Shown: positions 1 through 10,446, numbered from the stretch's first letter. The stretch: DNA of 64,000 bases from Streptomyces sp. RKAG290 (GCF_023701695.1 NZ_JAJOZC010000001.1:4711894-4775893), one strand, 5' to 3'. The notes: generated by a model from the letters alone, not told the origin. Numbers and translations are program-made.

Positions 1-2
1 AC

Positions 3-497
3 GACTTCGGCGGCAAGGAGCCGGCCATGGCGTACCTGAAGAAGCTCCAGTCCAACAACGTCGGCCCGTCCGCCTCCACCGGCAAGCTCGCCCCGAAGGT
101 CGACAAGGGCGAACTCCTCGCCGCGAACGGCGACGTCCAGATGAACTACGCGCAGTCCAAGGACATGCCGAACCTCGGCATCTGGTTCCCGGCGAAGGCC
201 GGCGGCAAGCCCACCACGTTCGCGCTGCCGTACGCGGCCGGGCTCGTCAGCAAGGCGCCGCACAGCGCCAACGGCAAGAAGCTGCTCGACTTCATGCTCG
301 CCGAAAAGGCCCAGAAGGACGTCAGCGCGGTGGGCGGCGGCTTCGCCGCCCGCAAGGACGTCGAGGCGCGCGACGCCAACGCCGTCGCGCTGACGAAGCT
401 GATGGACGGGGTCGAGGTCTTCGAGCCGGACTGGTCGGACATCGCGGCCAACCTCGACTCGTACGTGGACGCGTGGAAGTCGGCCACCGGCAGCTGA
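3..497 (+). CDS. Solute-binding protein, C-terminal part (2-aminoethylphosphonate-type ABC transporter)
   Basis: The reading frame is open from the first full codon in the window, so the gene begins upstream; about 165 C-terminal residues are present. The segment has the look of a periplasmic-binding-protein type 2 C-terminal lobe (an FALPYAAGLVSKAPH stretch, then a helical KKLLDFMLAEKAQ, then VGGGFAARKDV). It resembles proteins annotated in Streptomyces as 2-aminoethylphosphonate ABC transporter binding proteins; I recognise this from memory only. It would capture a phosphorus-containing solute outside the membrane for an importer encoded to the left. The phosphodiesterase and HAD phosphatase genes just downstream fit phosphorus scavenging. 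The family call is fair, the substrate uncertain. Confidence 0.6.
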   Translation, partial: DFGGKEPAMAYLKKLQSNNVGPSASTGKLAPKVDKGELLAANGDVQMNYAQSKDMPNLGIWFPAKAGGKPTTFALPYAAGLVSKAPHSANGKKLLDFMLAEKAQKDVSAVGGGFAARKDVEARDANAVALTKLMDGVEVFEPDWSDIAANLDSYVDAWKSATGS

Positions 498-515
498 CCG
501 TTGCCGGACGATTCA

Positions 516-539
516 CCTCGGGGGTCTGGACCACCGAGG
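516..539. terminator. Hairpin after the binding-protein gene
   Basis: The arms CCTCGG and CCGAGG enclose GGTC-TG-GACC, forming a compact stem-loop 18 bases past the stop codon. There is no U-tract, as is common in Streptomyces. The inner GGGTCTGGACCA also resembles a DasR site (TGGTCTAGACCA), but the stem-loop explanation is simpler. Confidence 0.45.
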
Positions 540-639
540 CAATGTCGCGGAAAGATAACGGGTCTAGTCCGAATCGCAACACCCATTCCGGCAAGGGGGA
601 GTTGAACGTGCTCCCCGCATTCATCCGACGGAGGAACCT

Positions 640-2136
<1,497 letters not shown>

Positions 2137-2246
2137 TCCGACGCCGCCCCCCTTTGCCGGACCCTCTAAAATCGGGGACGTCGGCGCTGCACAACGCGGT
2201 GCCGCCGGCGTCCCCGCACCCGGCGTACGGCAATCAGGAGTCCCGC

Positions 2247-3035
2247 ATGGCAGAGCGCAAGCCGATCTCGTCCTGGCTCACCGACATGGACGGAGTCCTC
2301 ATCCACGAGGGGACGCCGATCCCCGGCGCGGATGCCTTCATCAAGCGGCTGCGGGAATCAGGGCTGCCCTTCCTGGTCCTCACCAACAACTCGATCTACA
2401 CCGCGCGCGACCTGCACGCCCGGCTGAAGCGCATGGGCCTCGACGTGCCGGTCGAGAACATCTGGACCTCCGCGCTCGCCACCGCCCAGTTCCTGGACGA
2501 CCAGCGGCCCGGCGGCACGGCGTACGTCATCGGCGAGGCCGGACTGACCACCGCGCTGCACGACATCGGTTACGTCCTCACCGACCACGAGCCCGACTAC
2601 GTCGTACTCGGCGAGACCCGCACGTACTCCTTCGAGGCGCTCACCAAGGCGATCCGGCTGATCAACGGCGGGGCCCGCTTCATCTGCACCAACCCCGACG
2701 AGACCGGCCCCTCCGCCGAGGGCCCGCTGCCCGCCACCGGCTCCGTCGCCGCCCTCATCACCAAGGCCACCGGCAAGGCCCCGTACTTCGCCGGCAAGCC
2801 CAACCCGCTGATGATGCGCACCGGGCTCAACGCGATCGGCGCCCACTCCGAGTCCAGTGCCATGATCGGCGACCGGATGGACACCGACGTGCTGGCCGGC
2901 CTGGAGGCGGGCATGCAGACGTTCCTGGTGCTCACCGGGCTCACCTCGGTCGCGGACATCGACAAGTACCCGTTCCGGCCGTCCACCGTCGTCGAGTCGA
3001 TCGCCGACCTGGTGGACCTCGTCGACCTGGGCTGA
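2247..3035 (+). CDS. HAD-IIA family phosphatase (NagD-like)
   Basis: 262 residues, starting at ATG with AGGAG seven bases upstream; the longer open frame upstream of this start is not used. All four HAD motifs are visible: TDMDGVLIHEG with the nucleophile and acid/base Asp, VLTNNS, the Lys in AGKPNP, and IGDRMDTDVLAG. The large C2-type cap lies between the second and third motifs, as in NagD and sugar-phosphate or nucleotide phosphatases. It has no signal sequence, so it acts in the cytoplasm. It follows the secreted phosphodiesterase on the same strand by 110 bases, so the two may be co-expressed. The substrate cannot be read from the sequence. Confidence 0.88.
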   Translation: MAERKPISSWLTDMDGVLIHEGTPIPGADAFIKRLRESGLPFLVLTNNSIYTARDLHARLKRMGLDVPVENIWTSALATAQFLDDQRPGGTAYVIGEAGLTTALHDIGYVLTDHEPDYVVLGETRTYSFEALTKAIRLINGGARFICTNPDETGPSAEGPLPATGSVAALITKATGKAPYFAGKPNPLMMRTGLNAIGAHSESSAMIGDRMDTDVLAGLEAGMQTFLVLTGLTSVADIDKYPFRPSTVVESIADLVDLVDLG

Positions 3036-3133
3036 CGCCGGATCCCGGGTGGGGGAGCGCTCAGGGCGCGGAGGCTTCCCCACTCCACCGGCCCAGTGCC
3101 GGAGGTCCTGCGGATGCGGAAAGCCGCCGCACG

Positions 3134-3160
3134 CGTGAACCTTCCATAAGGAGGTTCACG
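3134..3160 (+). promoter_or_regulatory. Stem-loop that buries the ribosome binding site
   Basis: CGTGAACCT and AGGTTCACG form a perfect nine-pair stem directly before the ATG at 3161. The Shine-Dalgarno AAGGAGG (3148-3154) lies partly in the loop and partly in the right arm. In RNA this would mask initiation. Confidence 0.5.
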
Positions 3161-3721
3161 ATGCGTTCAATACCCCTCACGTTCTGTGCCGCCGCAGTGG
3201 TTGCGGTGACCCTGATGCCCGCTTCCGTTGCACTGGCCAACTCCGACTCCGACCACGAGGACTCACGGTCCCGGGCCACCCTCTCGGTCTCCCCGTCCTC
3301 CATCGCCCCGGGCGGTGAGGTCGACCTGGAGGTCGACGGCTGCAAGGGCAAGGAGGCCAAGGGCAACTCCGACGCGTTCGTCTCCGAGGCGCGCTTCTCG
3401 CCCGGTGACGACCGGACGCTCTTCGCCGAGGCGCGGATCCGCTCCGACGCCGAGCCCGGCGAATACGACGTCGAGGTCGTCTGCAAGGGCGACAAGCACA
3501 CCAAGGTGTCCGCCGTCGTCACCGTCGTCCACCGCAGCCGGCCCATGCCCCTCGCCCCGGTCCGCGCGGGCGGCGGCGGCACCGCCGTGCTCGCCGACCA
3601 GGCCGCCCACCAGGAGGGCCCCGGCACCGTCCACGCGGTGATCGGCCTCGCCCTGGCCGCCGTCGCCGCCGTCGCGGTCGCCTTCCGCAGCGTGCGCCGC
3701 CGCAGCCCGGCCACCGACTGA
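3161..3721 (+). CDS. Secreted, membrane-anchored protein paired with a sortase
   Basis: 186 residues. A Sec signal peptide (about 1-26, ending ASVALAN) is followed by a short acidic segment and an Ig-like beta domain (about 40-125) with a VDGCKG/VVCKG cysteine pair that could form a disulphide. A hydrophobic segment (about 155-175) and a basic tail, RSVRRRSP, follow. This is the layout of a sortase substrate, but I see no LPXTG-like pentapeptide before the hydrophobic segment, so it may simply be a one-pass membrane protein. The sortase gene begins one base after its stop, so the two are co-transcribed. Function unknown. Confidence 0.7.
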   Translation: MRSIPLTFCAAAVVAVTLMPASVALANSDSDHEDSRSRATLSVSPSSIAPGGEVDLEVDGCKGKEAKGNSDAFVSEARFSPGDDRTLFAEARIRSDAEPGEYDVEVVCKGDKHTKVSAVVTVVHRSRPMPLAPVRAGGGGTAVLADQAAHQEGPGTVHAVIGLALAAVAAVAVAFRSVRRRSPATD

Positions 3722-3722
3722 C

Positions 3723-4454
3723 ATGTCCTCCTCGGAACACTCGGCGGGGCACGGCAGGCTGCTCACCGGAGTGGCCTGGGCCGTGATCCTGCTGGGCCTG
3801 TGGCTCTGGGGCCGCGGCCTCACCGACGGCTCCGGCATCGGCTCCGCCCCGACCACCGGGGACGTCGCCGCGGTCGGGCGCCCGCTCGGCGTACCGCTGC
3901 CCCCGGCACACGACCCGATCAAGGGCGTGACACCGGCGCGCGTCGAGATCCCGTCGATAGGGATCCAGGCCCCCGTCGTCTCCCGGGGCCTGGACGAGGA
4001 CGGGGCGATCGAGCCGCCGTCCTTCGACACGCCCCAGACGGTCGGCTGGTTCGGCAGCGGCACCGAGCCCGGCGCCAAGGGGCCGGCCCTCTTCGTCGGC
4101 CATGTCGACACCGAGACCAAACCCGCCGTCTTCTACGGGCTCAGCGCGGCCCGCCCCGGCGCCAAGGTCGAGGTGACCCGTACCGACGGCACGATCGCCG
4201 AATTCACCATCGACGACGTCCAGGTGTTCACCCGCGAACGCTTCAACGCCCAGAAGGCGTACGGCCCCCGCAAGGACGGCCGGGCGGAGCTCCGGCTGAT
4301 CACCTGCGGTGGCACCTACGACCGTGCCTCGCACTCGTACACCGCGAACGTGGTCGTCTCCGCGTACCTGACCGGCGAGAAGTCGGCGCAGAAGGCGGCG
4401 CAGGAGACAGGCGGCAAGGTGAACGTGAAGGCGGGTGCCAGGAGCGGCACCTGA
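3723..4454 (+). CDS. Class F sortase
   Basis: 243 residues with one N-terminal membrane helix (about 13-30), then an extracellular sortase barrel. The catalytic triad is visible: His127 in FVGHVDT, Cys195 in RLITCGG and Arg201 in YDRASHSY. The short length, lack of a C-terminal helix and the LITCGG form fit class F sortases of actinomycetes. Such enzymes cleave a sorting signal and transfer the protein to a cell-wall nucleophile. The one-base spacing after the preceding secreted protein gene suggests that protein is the partner or substrate, although it lacks a clear sorting motif. Confidence 0.88.
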   Translation: MSSSEHSAGHGRLLTGVAWAVILLGLWLWGRGLTDGSGIGSAPTTGDVAAVGRPLGVPLPPAHDPIKGVTPARVEIPSIGIQAPVVSRGLDEDGAIEPPSFDTPQTVGWFGSGTEPGAKGPALFVGHVDTETKPAVFYGLSAARPGAKVEVTRTDGTIAEFTIDDVQVFTRERFNAQKAYGPRKDGRAELRLITCGGTYDRASHSYTANVVVSAYLTGEKSAQKAAQETGGKVNVKAGARSGT

Positions 4455-4970
4455 CCCCTCGGCGCCGGCCCCCGCACCAGCGGGGTCCGGCGCACCTGGC
4501 TGTTCGGCAGCCGCACCGACGGGGTCGGCGCGCCTGGCCGTTCTGCCGTCCCACCTGCCGGATCGCGAGCAGGTCCGGCCCGGATGGCGCGGTACGCGGC
4601 CCGGCGCGGCTGCCCGGTTCTCCGGGTGCCGGGCCGGGCCGGTCCTCCGACCGCGGGGCGCGGGCCGCGGGAGTGGCCCGCGCGGACACGGGAGGTCGAG
4701 GGCGGCCGGGTTCGCCGCCGGGACCCGTCCGGGGGTCGGGCCGGACAGTCCCTCGCCCACTGTAGGGCGGAGAACTCCGCGCGCCCAAGCCATTTCTGAC
4801 GGTACGTCGATAACCGGTCACCCTCCGCGAGCGGCGAAGCCGGGCAGAGCGTCGCGAACCCGCCGTAACGGCACTTCGGTGAAGTGGTGAGGGGCCGGGC
4901 GGCACCCGGGCCCTGTGCCAGGATGGACGGCGATGCGACAGTGCACCGCCGTCGCACCCGAGGGGAGTGG
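4455..4970. other. 516-base region without a recognisable gene
   Basis: Open frames here run on both strands in several frames with no conserved motif, which is normal for very GC-rich non-coding DNA. An imperfect tandem duplication of about 39 bases lies at 4482-4520 and 4521-4559. The stretch 4795-4960 probably holds the promoter and leader of the GH6 gene. I see no convincing RNA gene. Confidence 0.5.
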
Positions 4971-6005
4971 ATGTACGGCAGTCACTACGGCCGGTTCGGC
5001 ATGCGGGGAGCGGTCGCGGTCGGCGCCGCGCTGCTGCTCGCGGCATGTTCCTCTTCCGGCGACGGCGACGGCGAGGGGTCCGGCGCCGCGGGGAAGAACC
5101 CCGCGGCCGTCGGCCAGCAGCCCAAGGGCAGTGATCCGTACTGGGTCAACCCCGACGGGAACGCCGCCGAGCAGGTCGCCCGGTACACCGAGGACGACGA
5201 CGGCAAGAACGCCGGGCTGATCCGCAGGATCGCCGAGCAGCCGGTCGGCGAGTGGATCGGCCCGGACAATCCGGAGGCCGAGGCGAAGGGCTTCACGGAG
5301 GCCGCCGCGAAGGCCGACCGCGAGGCGCTGCTGGTCCTCTACAACATCCCGCACCGCGACTGCGGGCAGTTCTCCAAGGGCGGCGCCGCCGACGGCAACG
5401 CGTACCGCACCTGGCTGGAAGGCGTCGCCAAGGGCATCGGTGACCGCGGCGCCACCGTGATCCTGGAACCGGACGCGGTGCTGCACCTGGTCGACGGGTG
5501 TACCCCGCAGGAATTCCACGAGGAGCGCTTCGACCTGCTCAAGGGGGCGGTGGAGCGGCTCAAGCAGCTGCCGGGCACCAAGGTCTACCTGGACGCGGGC
5601 AACGCCGGCTGGCACACGCCGGACGCCCTGTTCCAGCCCCTGGAGCAGGCGGGCATCGGCGCGGCCGACGGGTTCGCGGTCAACACCTCCAACTTCCAGA
5701 CGACCGCGGTCAGCAAGGACTTCGGCAAGCGCCTGTCCGCGAAGGTCGGCAACAAGCCGTTCGTGATCGACACCAGCCGCAACGGCAACGGCCCGTACAC
5801 CGGCGGCGATCCGGAAAAGACCTGGTGCAATCCGCCGGGACGGGCCCTCGGCGAGACACCGACGACGTCCACGGGCGACGAGCTGGTCGACGCGTACCTC
5901 TGGATCAAGCGGCCGGGGGAGTCCGACGGCGATTGCCGGGGCGGCCCGAAGGCGGGCGCGTGGTGGCCGGAGTACGCGCTGGGCCTGGCCCGCGGCACCA
6001 AGTAG
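4971..6005 (+). CDS. GH6 family lipoprotein (endoglucanase/cellobiohydrolase type)
   Basis: 344 residues. I take the ATG preceded by GAGGGGAG as start, because it gives a clean lipoprotein signal: LLLAACSSSG with Cys26 as the lipidated residue. The GH6 signatures are present: LLVLYNIPHRDCGQ, whose Asp is the catalytic acid region, and VILEPDAVLHL. The family hydrolyses beta-1,4-glucan with inversion. It is convergent with glxA-cslA, and the S. coelicolor counterpart (SCO2838, cslZ) belongs to the same glycan locus. It is therefore likely to trim or remodel the beta-glucan made by CslA at hyphal tips rather than to digest plant cellulose. Family call very secure; role from established knowledge of the locus. 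Confidence 0.9.
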   Translation: MYGSHYGRFGMRGAVAVGAALLLAACSSSGDGDGEGSGAAGKNPAAVGQQPKGSDPYWVNPDGNAAEQVARYTEDDDGKNAGLIRRIAEQPVGEWIGPDNPEAEAKGFTEAAAKADREALLVLYNIPHRDCGQFSKGGAADGNAYRTWLEGVAKGIGDRGATVILEPDAVLHLVDGCTPQEFHEERFDLLKGAVERLKQLPGTKVYLDAGNAGWHTPDALFQPLEQAGIGAADGFAVNTSNFQTTAVSKDFGKRLSAKVGNKPFVIDTSRNGNGPYTGGDPEKTWCNPPGRALGETPTTSTGDELVDAYLWIKRPGESDGDCRGGPKAGAWWPEYALGLARGTK

Positions 6006-6052
6006 GACGAGCGCCCTGCGTGGTGCCGCGCAGGGCGGCCAGGGTCTTTCTT

Positions 6053-6098
6053 TCGTTCGGATCATGCCGGGCATGCGAGCCCGGCATGATCCGAACGA
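6053..6098. terminator. Bidirectional terminator between convergent genes
   Basis: A perfect 20-pair stem (6053-6072 with 6079-6098, loop ATGCGA) lies between the convergent GH6 and glxA genes. A second, smaller stem, GCCCTGCG/CGCAGGGC, lies at 6012-6036. The right arm runs up to the glxA stop codon and belongs to a repeated 3'-end element also seen at 34256, 54527 and 63788. Confidence 0.85.
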
Positions 6099-6104
6099 GA
6101 GGCC

Positions 6105-8039
6105 CTACGGCACCTCCACCCACGTTCCCTCGGACGGCGTGCCCTTGTCGTCCGTGACGAAGAGCATGTACCAGCCCGACGGCACCAGCGCCCGGTTCTT
6201 CGGCACCGTCACCGAGATCCCGCCGTCCGTCCTCTTCAGGTCCAGCGCCACCGAGCGCTGGTCCGTGTCCGTGACGTGGGTGACGGCGCTCGGGCGCATC
6301 AGCTTCGCCGACTTGATCGTCGAGGCCTGGTTGGTGGTGAACACCGCCGTGCCGCCGCGCTCGATGCGCTTCGGCCCGGCGGTCAGCTCGGGACGTGAGT
6401 CGCGGTACAGGTAGGGCGGGGTGTAGATCTCGATCCGCTGCTCGAAGACGCCGGGCCGGGTGTTCGCCTTGTCGGAGTAGAGCGAGTCGGAGCCGAAGAT
6501 CATGACCCGGCCGTCCGGCAGCAGTACGGACCCCGAGTGGTAGTTGCGTCCCACCGCCGGATCGGCGACCCGCTTGTACGTGTCCGACCCGGCGTCGTAC
6601 AGCCGGGCCTGGAGGACGTCGGACCCGCCACGGCCCCGGTAGTCGTCGGAGCCGCCGGTGACCAGCAGGGAGTCGTCGGGGAGCAGGGAGGCGCTCGGGT
6701 AGCGGGTGCCCTCGTCGAGGGAGGCGCCGTCCTTGAACTCGGGGTCGGGGTCCTTGAGGTCGACCAGCCGGGACTTCTCGCTGGACTTGTCGGACTCACC
6801 GACGCCGCCGCCGCCGATCACCATGAACTTCTCGTCCTGGGCCGGGGGCAGCCGCACCGTCGCCGACGTCTCCATCTGGTCCGGGTCGCTCAGTCCGGGG
6901 ATCTTGACGAACTTGTTCGTCGCCAGGTCCCAGACGCCGGGGGCACGGCCGACGGTGGCGGGGCCGTAGCCCGCGTTCGAGCCGGAGTAGAAGAGCTTGC
7001 CGTCGTCGAGGAGGAAGACCGCCGGGTAGGTGGGGAACTTCCGGATGATGCCGGTGTACTCCCACTTCTTGGTCTTCGGGTCGTAGACCTCGTCCTTGCC
7101 GGGCACGATCTGCCCGATCTCGTCCAGCCCGGACAGGGCGAGGACCTTGCCGTCCTTGAGCGTGGTCAGCGTCGGGTACCAGCGGGCCTCGTTCATCGGG
7201 TCGACGGTGATGTACTTCTCCGCCACCGGGTCGAACTCGTAGGCCTCCCGGATGCCCTGGAAGTCCTTCTTGTCGAGCGCGAGCTTCTGGGCGATCCCGT
7301 AGACGTTGCGGGTGTCGGACCCGGACAGGCCCGCTATCCGGTAGTTGTCCTCGGCGCCCGTCTCGTGCTTCGTGCCGGACTTCTGGGCCTCGACGTAGAT
7401 CCGGCCGAGCCCGGGGTCGTTGCGCAGGAACGCGCCGGTGTTCTTGTCGAACACCTTCTTGGCCTTCTCCACCAGCACCGGGTCCTTGGTGACGAAGGTC
7501 TTGCCGTTGGCCTTACCGGTGAACCGGGTGCCCGCCGGGAGCGTGATCGGCTTGTCCGGGTCCTCGTTGTGGACGATCATCAGGCCGCCCGCCTTGGTGA
7601 CGTCGCCCTTGAGCTTCTCGTACTGCTTCGTACCGCCGGCTATGAGCAGTTTGCCGTCGGGCAGTTGGGTGTGACCGGAGCAGAACATGTCCTTGGGCGT
7701 GGGTATGTTCTTGAACCCGTTGGTCTCCGGGTCCCACAGCACCGACCTGAAGCTCTTCGCGTCGAAGTTCTTCTGGTTGTTGCCCGAGCCCGCGACGAGC
7801 AGCACCTTGCCGGTGTGCAGGAGCGCCGCGTGGATGGTGTTGATCCGGAACTCGGCGGGTACGTCCAGGAAGTCCCAGTGGCCGTTGGCGGCCTTGTAGC
7901 CGGCCTGGTTGATCTTGTAGTTGTGGTAGCGCTCGGTGCTGAAGCGGTACAGCCACGGCCCGTTCGCTCCCGCGAGCGCGAGAACCACCGCCGTACTGAT
8001 CGCCATGCGGCGGGTACGGCGGCTCGGACGGTACTTCAT
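6105..8039 (-). CDS. glxA: GlxA, mono-copper radical oxidase (galactose oxidase fold)
   Basis: 644 residues. One N-terminal membrane anchor (about 12-30) precedes a seven-bladed kelch domain and a C-terminal Ig-like domain. By alignment with galactose oxidase the copper site is intact: Cys120 in KDMFCSGH and Tyr288 in RWYPT (the Cys-Tyr cross-link), Tyr500-His501 in RNYHSG, and His588 in VTHVTDTDQR. Trp287 next to Tyr288 is the known GlxA replacement for the stacking tryptophan. In S. lividans this enzyme sits on the outer face of the membrane, needs copper, and works with CslA to deposit a glycan at hyphal tips, which is needed for aerial growth. The start ATG overlaps the cslA stop (ATGA), so translation is coupled. 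Confidence 0.96.
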   Translation of the reverse strand: MKYRPSRRTRRMAISTAVVLALAGANGPWLYRFSTERYHNYKINQAGYKAANGHWDFLDVPAEFRINTIHAALLHTGKVLLVAGSGNNQKNFDAKSFRSVLWDPETNGFKNIPTPKDMFCSGHTQLPDGKLLIAGGTKQYEKLKGDVTKAGGLMIVHNEDPDKPITLPAGTRFTGKANGKTFVTKDPVLVEKAKKVFDKNTGAFLRNDPGLGRIYVEAQKSGTKHETGAEDNYRIAGLSGSDTRNVYGIAQKLALDKKDFQGIREAYEFDPVAEKYITVDPMNEARWYPTLTTLKDGKVLALSGLDEIGQIVPGKDEVYDPKTKKWEYTGIIRKFPTYPAVFLLDDGKLFYSGSNAGYGPATVGRAPGVWDLATNKFVKIPGLSDPDQMETSATVRLPPAQDEKFMVIGGGGVGESDKSSEKSRLVDLKDPDPEFKDGASLDEGTRYPSASLLPDDSLLVTGGSDDYRGRGGSDVLQARLYDAGSDTYKRVADPAVGRNYHSGSVLLPDGRVMIFGSDSLYSDKANTRPGVFEQRIEIYTPPYLYRDSRPELTAGPKRIERGGTAVFTTNQASTIKSAKLMRPSAVTHVTDTDQRSVALDLKRTDGGISVTVPKNRALVPSGWYMLFVTDDKGTPSEGTWVEVP

Positions 8040-9952
8040 TCTTTACGTCCCCCAAGGGCGATCTGCATGGTCTGTTCGTTGCCGGCCCAGTGGGGCTGCT
8101 CCTGCTGGGCGTGGGCGGGCGGGCCGCTCGGTGGCGGCGGCCCCGCGCGCCGCTTCTTCTTCTCCGCCCGCACGGTGTACCGCCAGCCGAAGACCGGCGC
8201 CGCGGTGATCAGCAGCGCCAGTGCGGCCCAGGTCAGCATCGCCGGATGGCTGTGGCCGAGCACGAACGAGGCCACGATCGACCCGCCGAAGACCAGGATG
8301 AAGAAGAGGTGGATGCGGAAGGTCCCGAAGAGGGTGTCCGGGCTGGAGGAGTCGCCCTTGGGCGTGACCACGAAGGAGCTCTTGCGGCGCAGTACGGCGT
8401 CCATCAGGGAGCGTGCGTAGATCGGCGCGGACAGCGCGGACATCACCATCCCGGCCAGACCGCCGGAACCCTCGGGCTCGTGCGGCGAGACGTTGTGCCG
8501 GCGGTTCCAGATGTAGAGGCCGATCTGGAGCGCGGAGGCGTTGCCGTACAGCATCATCCAGACGGTCGGGTCGATCTGCACACCCGAGGCGCCCATCCCC
8601 AGGAACAGCGCGCAACTCAGTGCCGCGAGGATCCAGTTCATGGCGGACATCGGGTAGAAGATGATCATCATCGTGTAGTTGAAGAGCTTGCCCACGGGCA
8701 GTGAGTAGAAGCCCTTCCAGTACTGCTTGAGGATCGTCTCGTAGGTCCCGCGCGACCAGCGCAGCTGCTGGGTGAAGAAGTCGGTCCACGCGGTCGGGCC
8801 CTCGCCCACGGCCAGCACGTCCGGGGTGTACACGGAGCGCCACTTGCGGCCGGTGCGCGGGTTGCGGGCGCGGTGCATCTCGAAGCCGGTCGCCATGTCC
8901 TCGGTGATCGAGTCGTACAGACCGCCGATCTGCTTGAGGGCCGAGATCCGTACCGCGTTGCTGGTGCCGACGAACATCGGGGCGCCGTAGCGGTTGCCCG
9001 CGCGCTGGATCAGCGCGTGGAAGAGGAACTGCTGCGACTCGGCGGCCTTGGTGACGAAGGTGTCGTAGTTGCCGTAGACCTGCGGGCCGATGACGAAGCC
9101 GACGTCCGGGTCGCGGAAGTAGCCGAGCATCCGCTCCAGGTAGTTGGGCATCGGCACGTGGTCGGTGTCGACCGAGGCGAAGAAGTCGTACGCGTCACCG
9201 TGCGCGTCGAGCCAGGCGTTGTAGTTGCCGTGCTTGGTCTTCGCGCGGTGCGGGCCCTTGGCCTGGTTCCAGTGCGCCACCCCCTTGCGGGAGAAGTGGT
9301 GCACCCCCAGCCGCCGGCAGACCTCCTTCACGGCCGGGTCGTCGCCCTCGTCGAGCAGCCAGACGTGCATCAGGCCGCGGTGGCGGATGCGGACGGCGGC
9401 CTCCAGCGTCTTCGTCACCATCTCCAGGGGTTCCTTGCCCGGAACGAAGGAGGTGAGGAAGGCGACCCTGGTGCCGGTCTCCGGCACGACCGGGACCGGG
9501 TCGCGCGCTACCAGGGTGGCGTGCGCGTTGGAGAGGACGTTCATGGTGCGGAAGAGCTCGATCAGACCGATCGAGACCAGCATCACGATGTCGAGGATCA
9601 GCAGCGTGTCGTTCTTGAGGTTCGGGTCGCGCTGTGTCCAGTGCTCGGGCTGCATCAGCCAGGCGAACAGGCCGAGCGAGACGAGCGGTGCGGCCCCCAG
9701 CAGGAGCGCCGCGCGTATCCGGTGCGGCTCCTGGGAGAGGAGCGAGCGGTACTGCACGGTGTACGGCTTGGCGGGATCGGGCTGGGTCAGTGGCCCGGCC
9801 AGCCGGCTGTAGTGCTCGTAGTCGTAGCGTGGCAGCGCTTTCTTCGGTCGCCGCCGGTGTCCCCCGGCCCGGAGCTGCGGGGGTATCCGAAGCTGCGTGG
9901 TCCGGGAACTGTCGTCGTTGTTCTGCCGGGCGCCTGGCGGCGTCGACGTCAT
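8036..9952 (-). CDS. cslA: CslA, cellulose synthase-like GT2 glycosyltransferase
   Basis: 638 residues. Two membrane helices (about 81-100 and 115-133) precede the cytoplasmic GT-A domain, and further helices follow to about residue 600. The processive beta-glycosyltransferase residues are all present: Asp201 in WLLDEG, the DTD at 262-264, TED at 350-352 (catalytic base) and QQLRW at 395-399. It should polymerise a beta-linked glycan from a UDP-sugar and extrude it. In Streptomyces CslA interacts with the polar-growth machinery and its product is processed by GlxA. It is the first gene of the cslA-glxA operon, read leftward, with its promoter in the 9953-10446 gap. Confidence 0.96.
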   Translation of the reverse strand: MTSTPPGARQNNDDSSRTTQLRIPPQLRAGGHRRRPKKALPRYDYEHYSRLAGPLTQPDPAKPYTVQYRSLLSQEPHRIRAALLLGAAPLVSLGLFAWLMQPEHWTQRDPNLKNDTLLILDIVMLVSIGLIELFRTMNVLSNAHATLVARDPVPVVPETGTRVAFLTSFVPGKEPLEMVTKTLEAAVRIRHRGLMHVWLLDEGDDPAVKEVCRRLGVHHFSRKGVAHWNQAKGPHRAKTKHGNYNAWLDAHGDAYDFFASVDTDHVPMPNYLERMLGYFRDPDVGFVIGPQVYGNYDTFVTKAAESQQFLFHALIQRAGNRYGAPMFVGTSNAVRISALKQIGGLYDSITEDMATGFEMHRARNPRTGRKWRSVYTPDVLAVGEGPTAWTDFFTQQLRWSRGTYETILKQYWKGFYSLPVGKLFNYTMMIIFYPMSAMNWILAALSCALFLGMGASGVQIDPTVWMMLYGNASALQIGLYIWNRRHNVSPHEPEGSGGLAGMVMSALSAPIYARSLMDAVLRRKSSFVVTPKGDSSSPDTLFGTFRIHLFFILVFGGSIVASFVLGHSHPAMLTWAALALLITAAPVFGWRYTVRAEKKKRRAGPPPPSGPPAHAQQEQPHWAGNEQTMQIALGGRKE

Positions 9953-10446
9953 GGGTCATCCCCCTGCACGCAGCCGTGCCGCGTGGTCGGTCGGTCCTTT
10001 CGCCCGCCGCGTGTTCCCCCTGGAACGCGACCGACGGCTCAGTGGCGGGTCACCCTTCCTGAGACATGAATGGCGCCCTTCCGGTTGCATGATGCCTGCT
10101 CGGCATTTGCTCATGCACGAGGCCCCCACCTCGCGTCGGACACAACCGGAATATCCCCGCAATGCCCCCAACTGCACGGGGCGTCGGCCTGGTTGGTGCC
10201 GACGGTCCCCGACAGGTTGGCCGACCCCGGCCTCGATCGCAAGGGTGAAACAGGTGGTTAACCGCTCATACGCGCGATTTGGGGGGCTCTTGCGAAAGGG
10301 TGACGTGGAGGCGTATTGGGGGGCGCGTCGCCAGCTCTCGCGCCTCTGGGTGACAGTGTGATGACTGTCCGCCAGGATCGCGGCGTGCTTTGCACCGGCA
10401 AGGCGTTTGCTGTGCGCCCCTCGCGCGAAGGGTGCGGGAAACGAAC
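9953..10446. other. Gap upstream of cslA (about 490 bases)
   Basis: Small overlapping open frames exist but none has homology I recognise or a good ribosome site. The region most likely carries the cslA promoter and leader, read leftward. A GGTTAACC palindrome lies at about 10255. No RNA gene is evident before the tRNA. Confidence 0.45.

Noticed and set aside
522..533. GGGTCTGGACCA as a DasR site
   Set aside because: It forms the inner part of a hairpin directly after a stop codon, and the neighbouring genes have no link to N-acetylglucosamine.
3053..3062. GGGAGCGCTC, resembling the core of the CebR box
   Set aside because: Only ten of fourteen bases match, the flanks are wrong (AG instead of CCCA side), and it lies after a HAD phosphatase gene unrelated to cellobiose. 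Likely chance.
8873..10069. 398-codon plus-strand frame opposite cslA
   Set aside because: Antisense shadow of the cslA gene; low-complexity and rich in Val, Arg and Gly with no motif.
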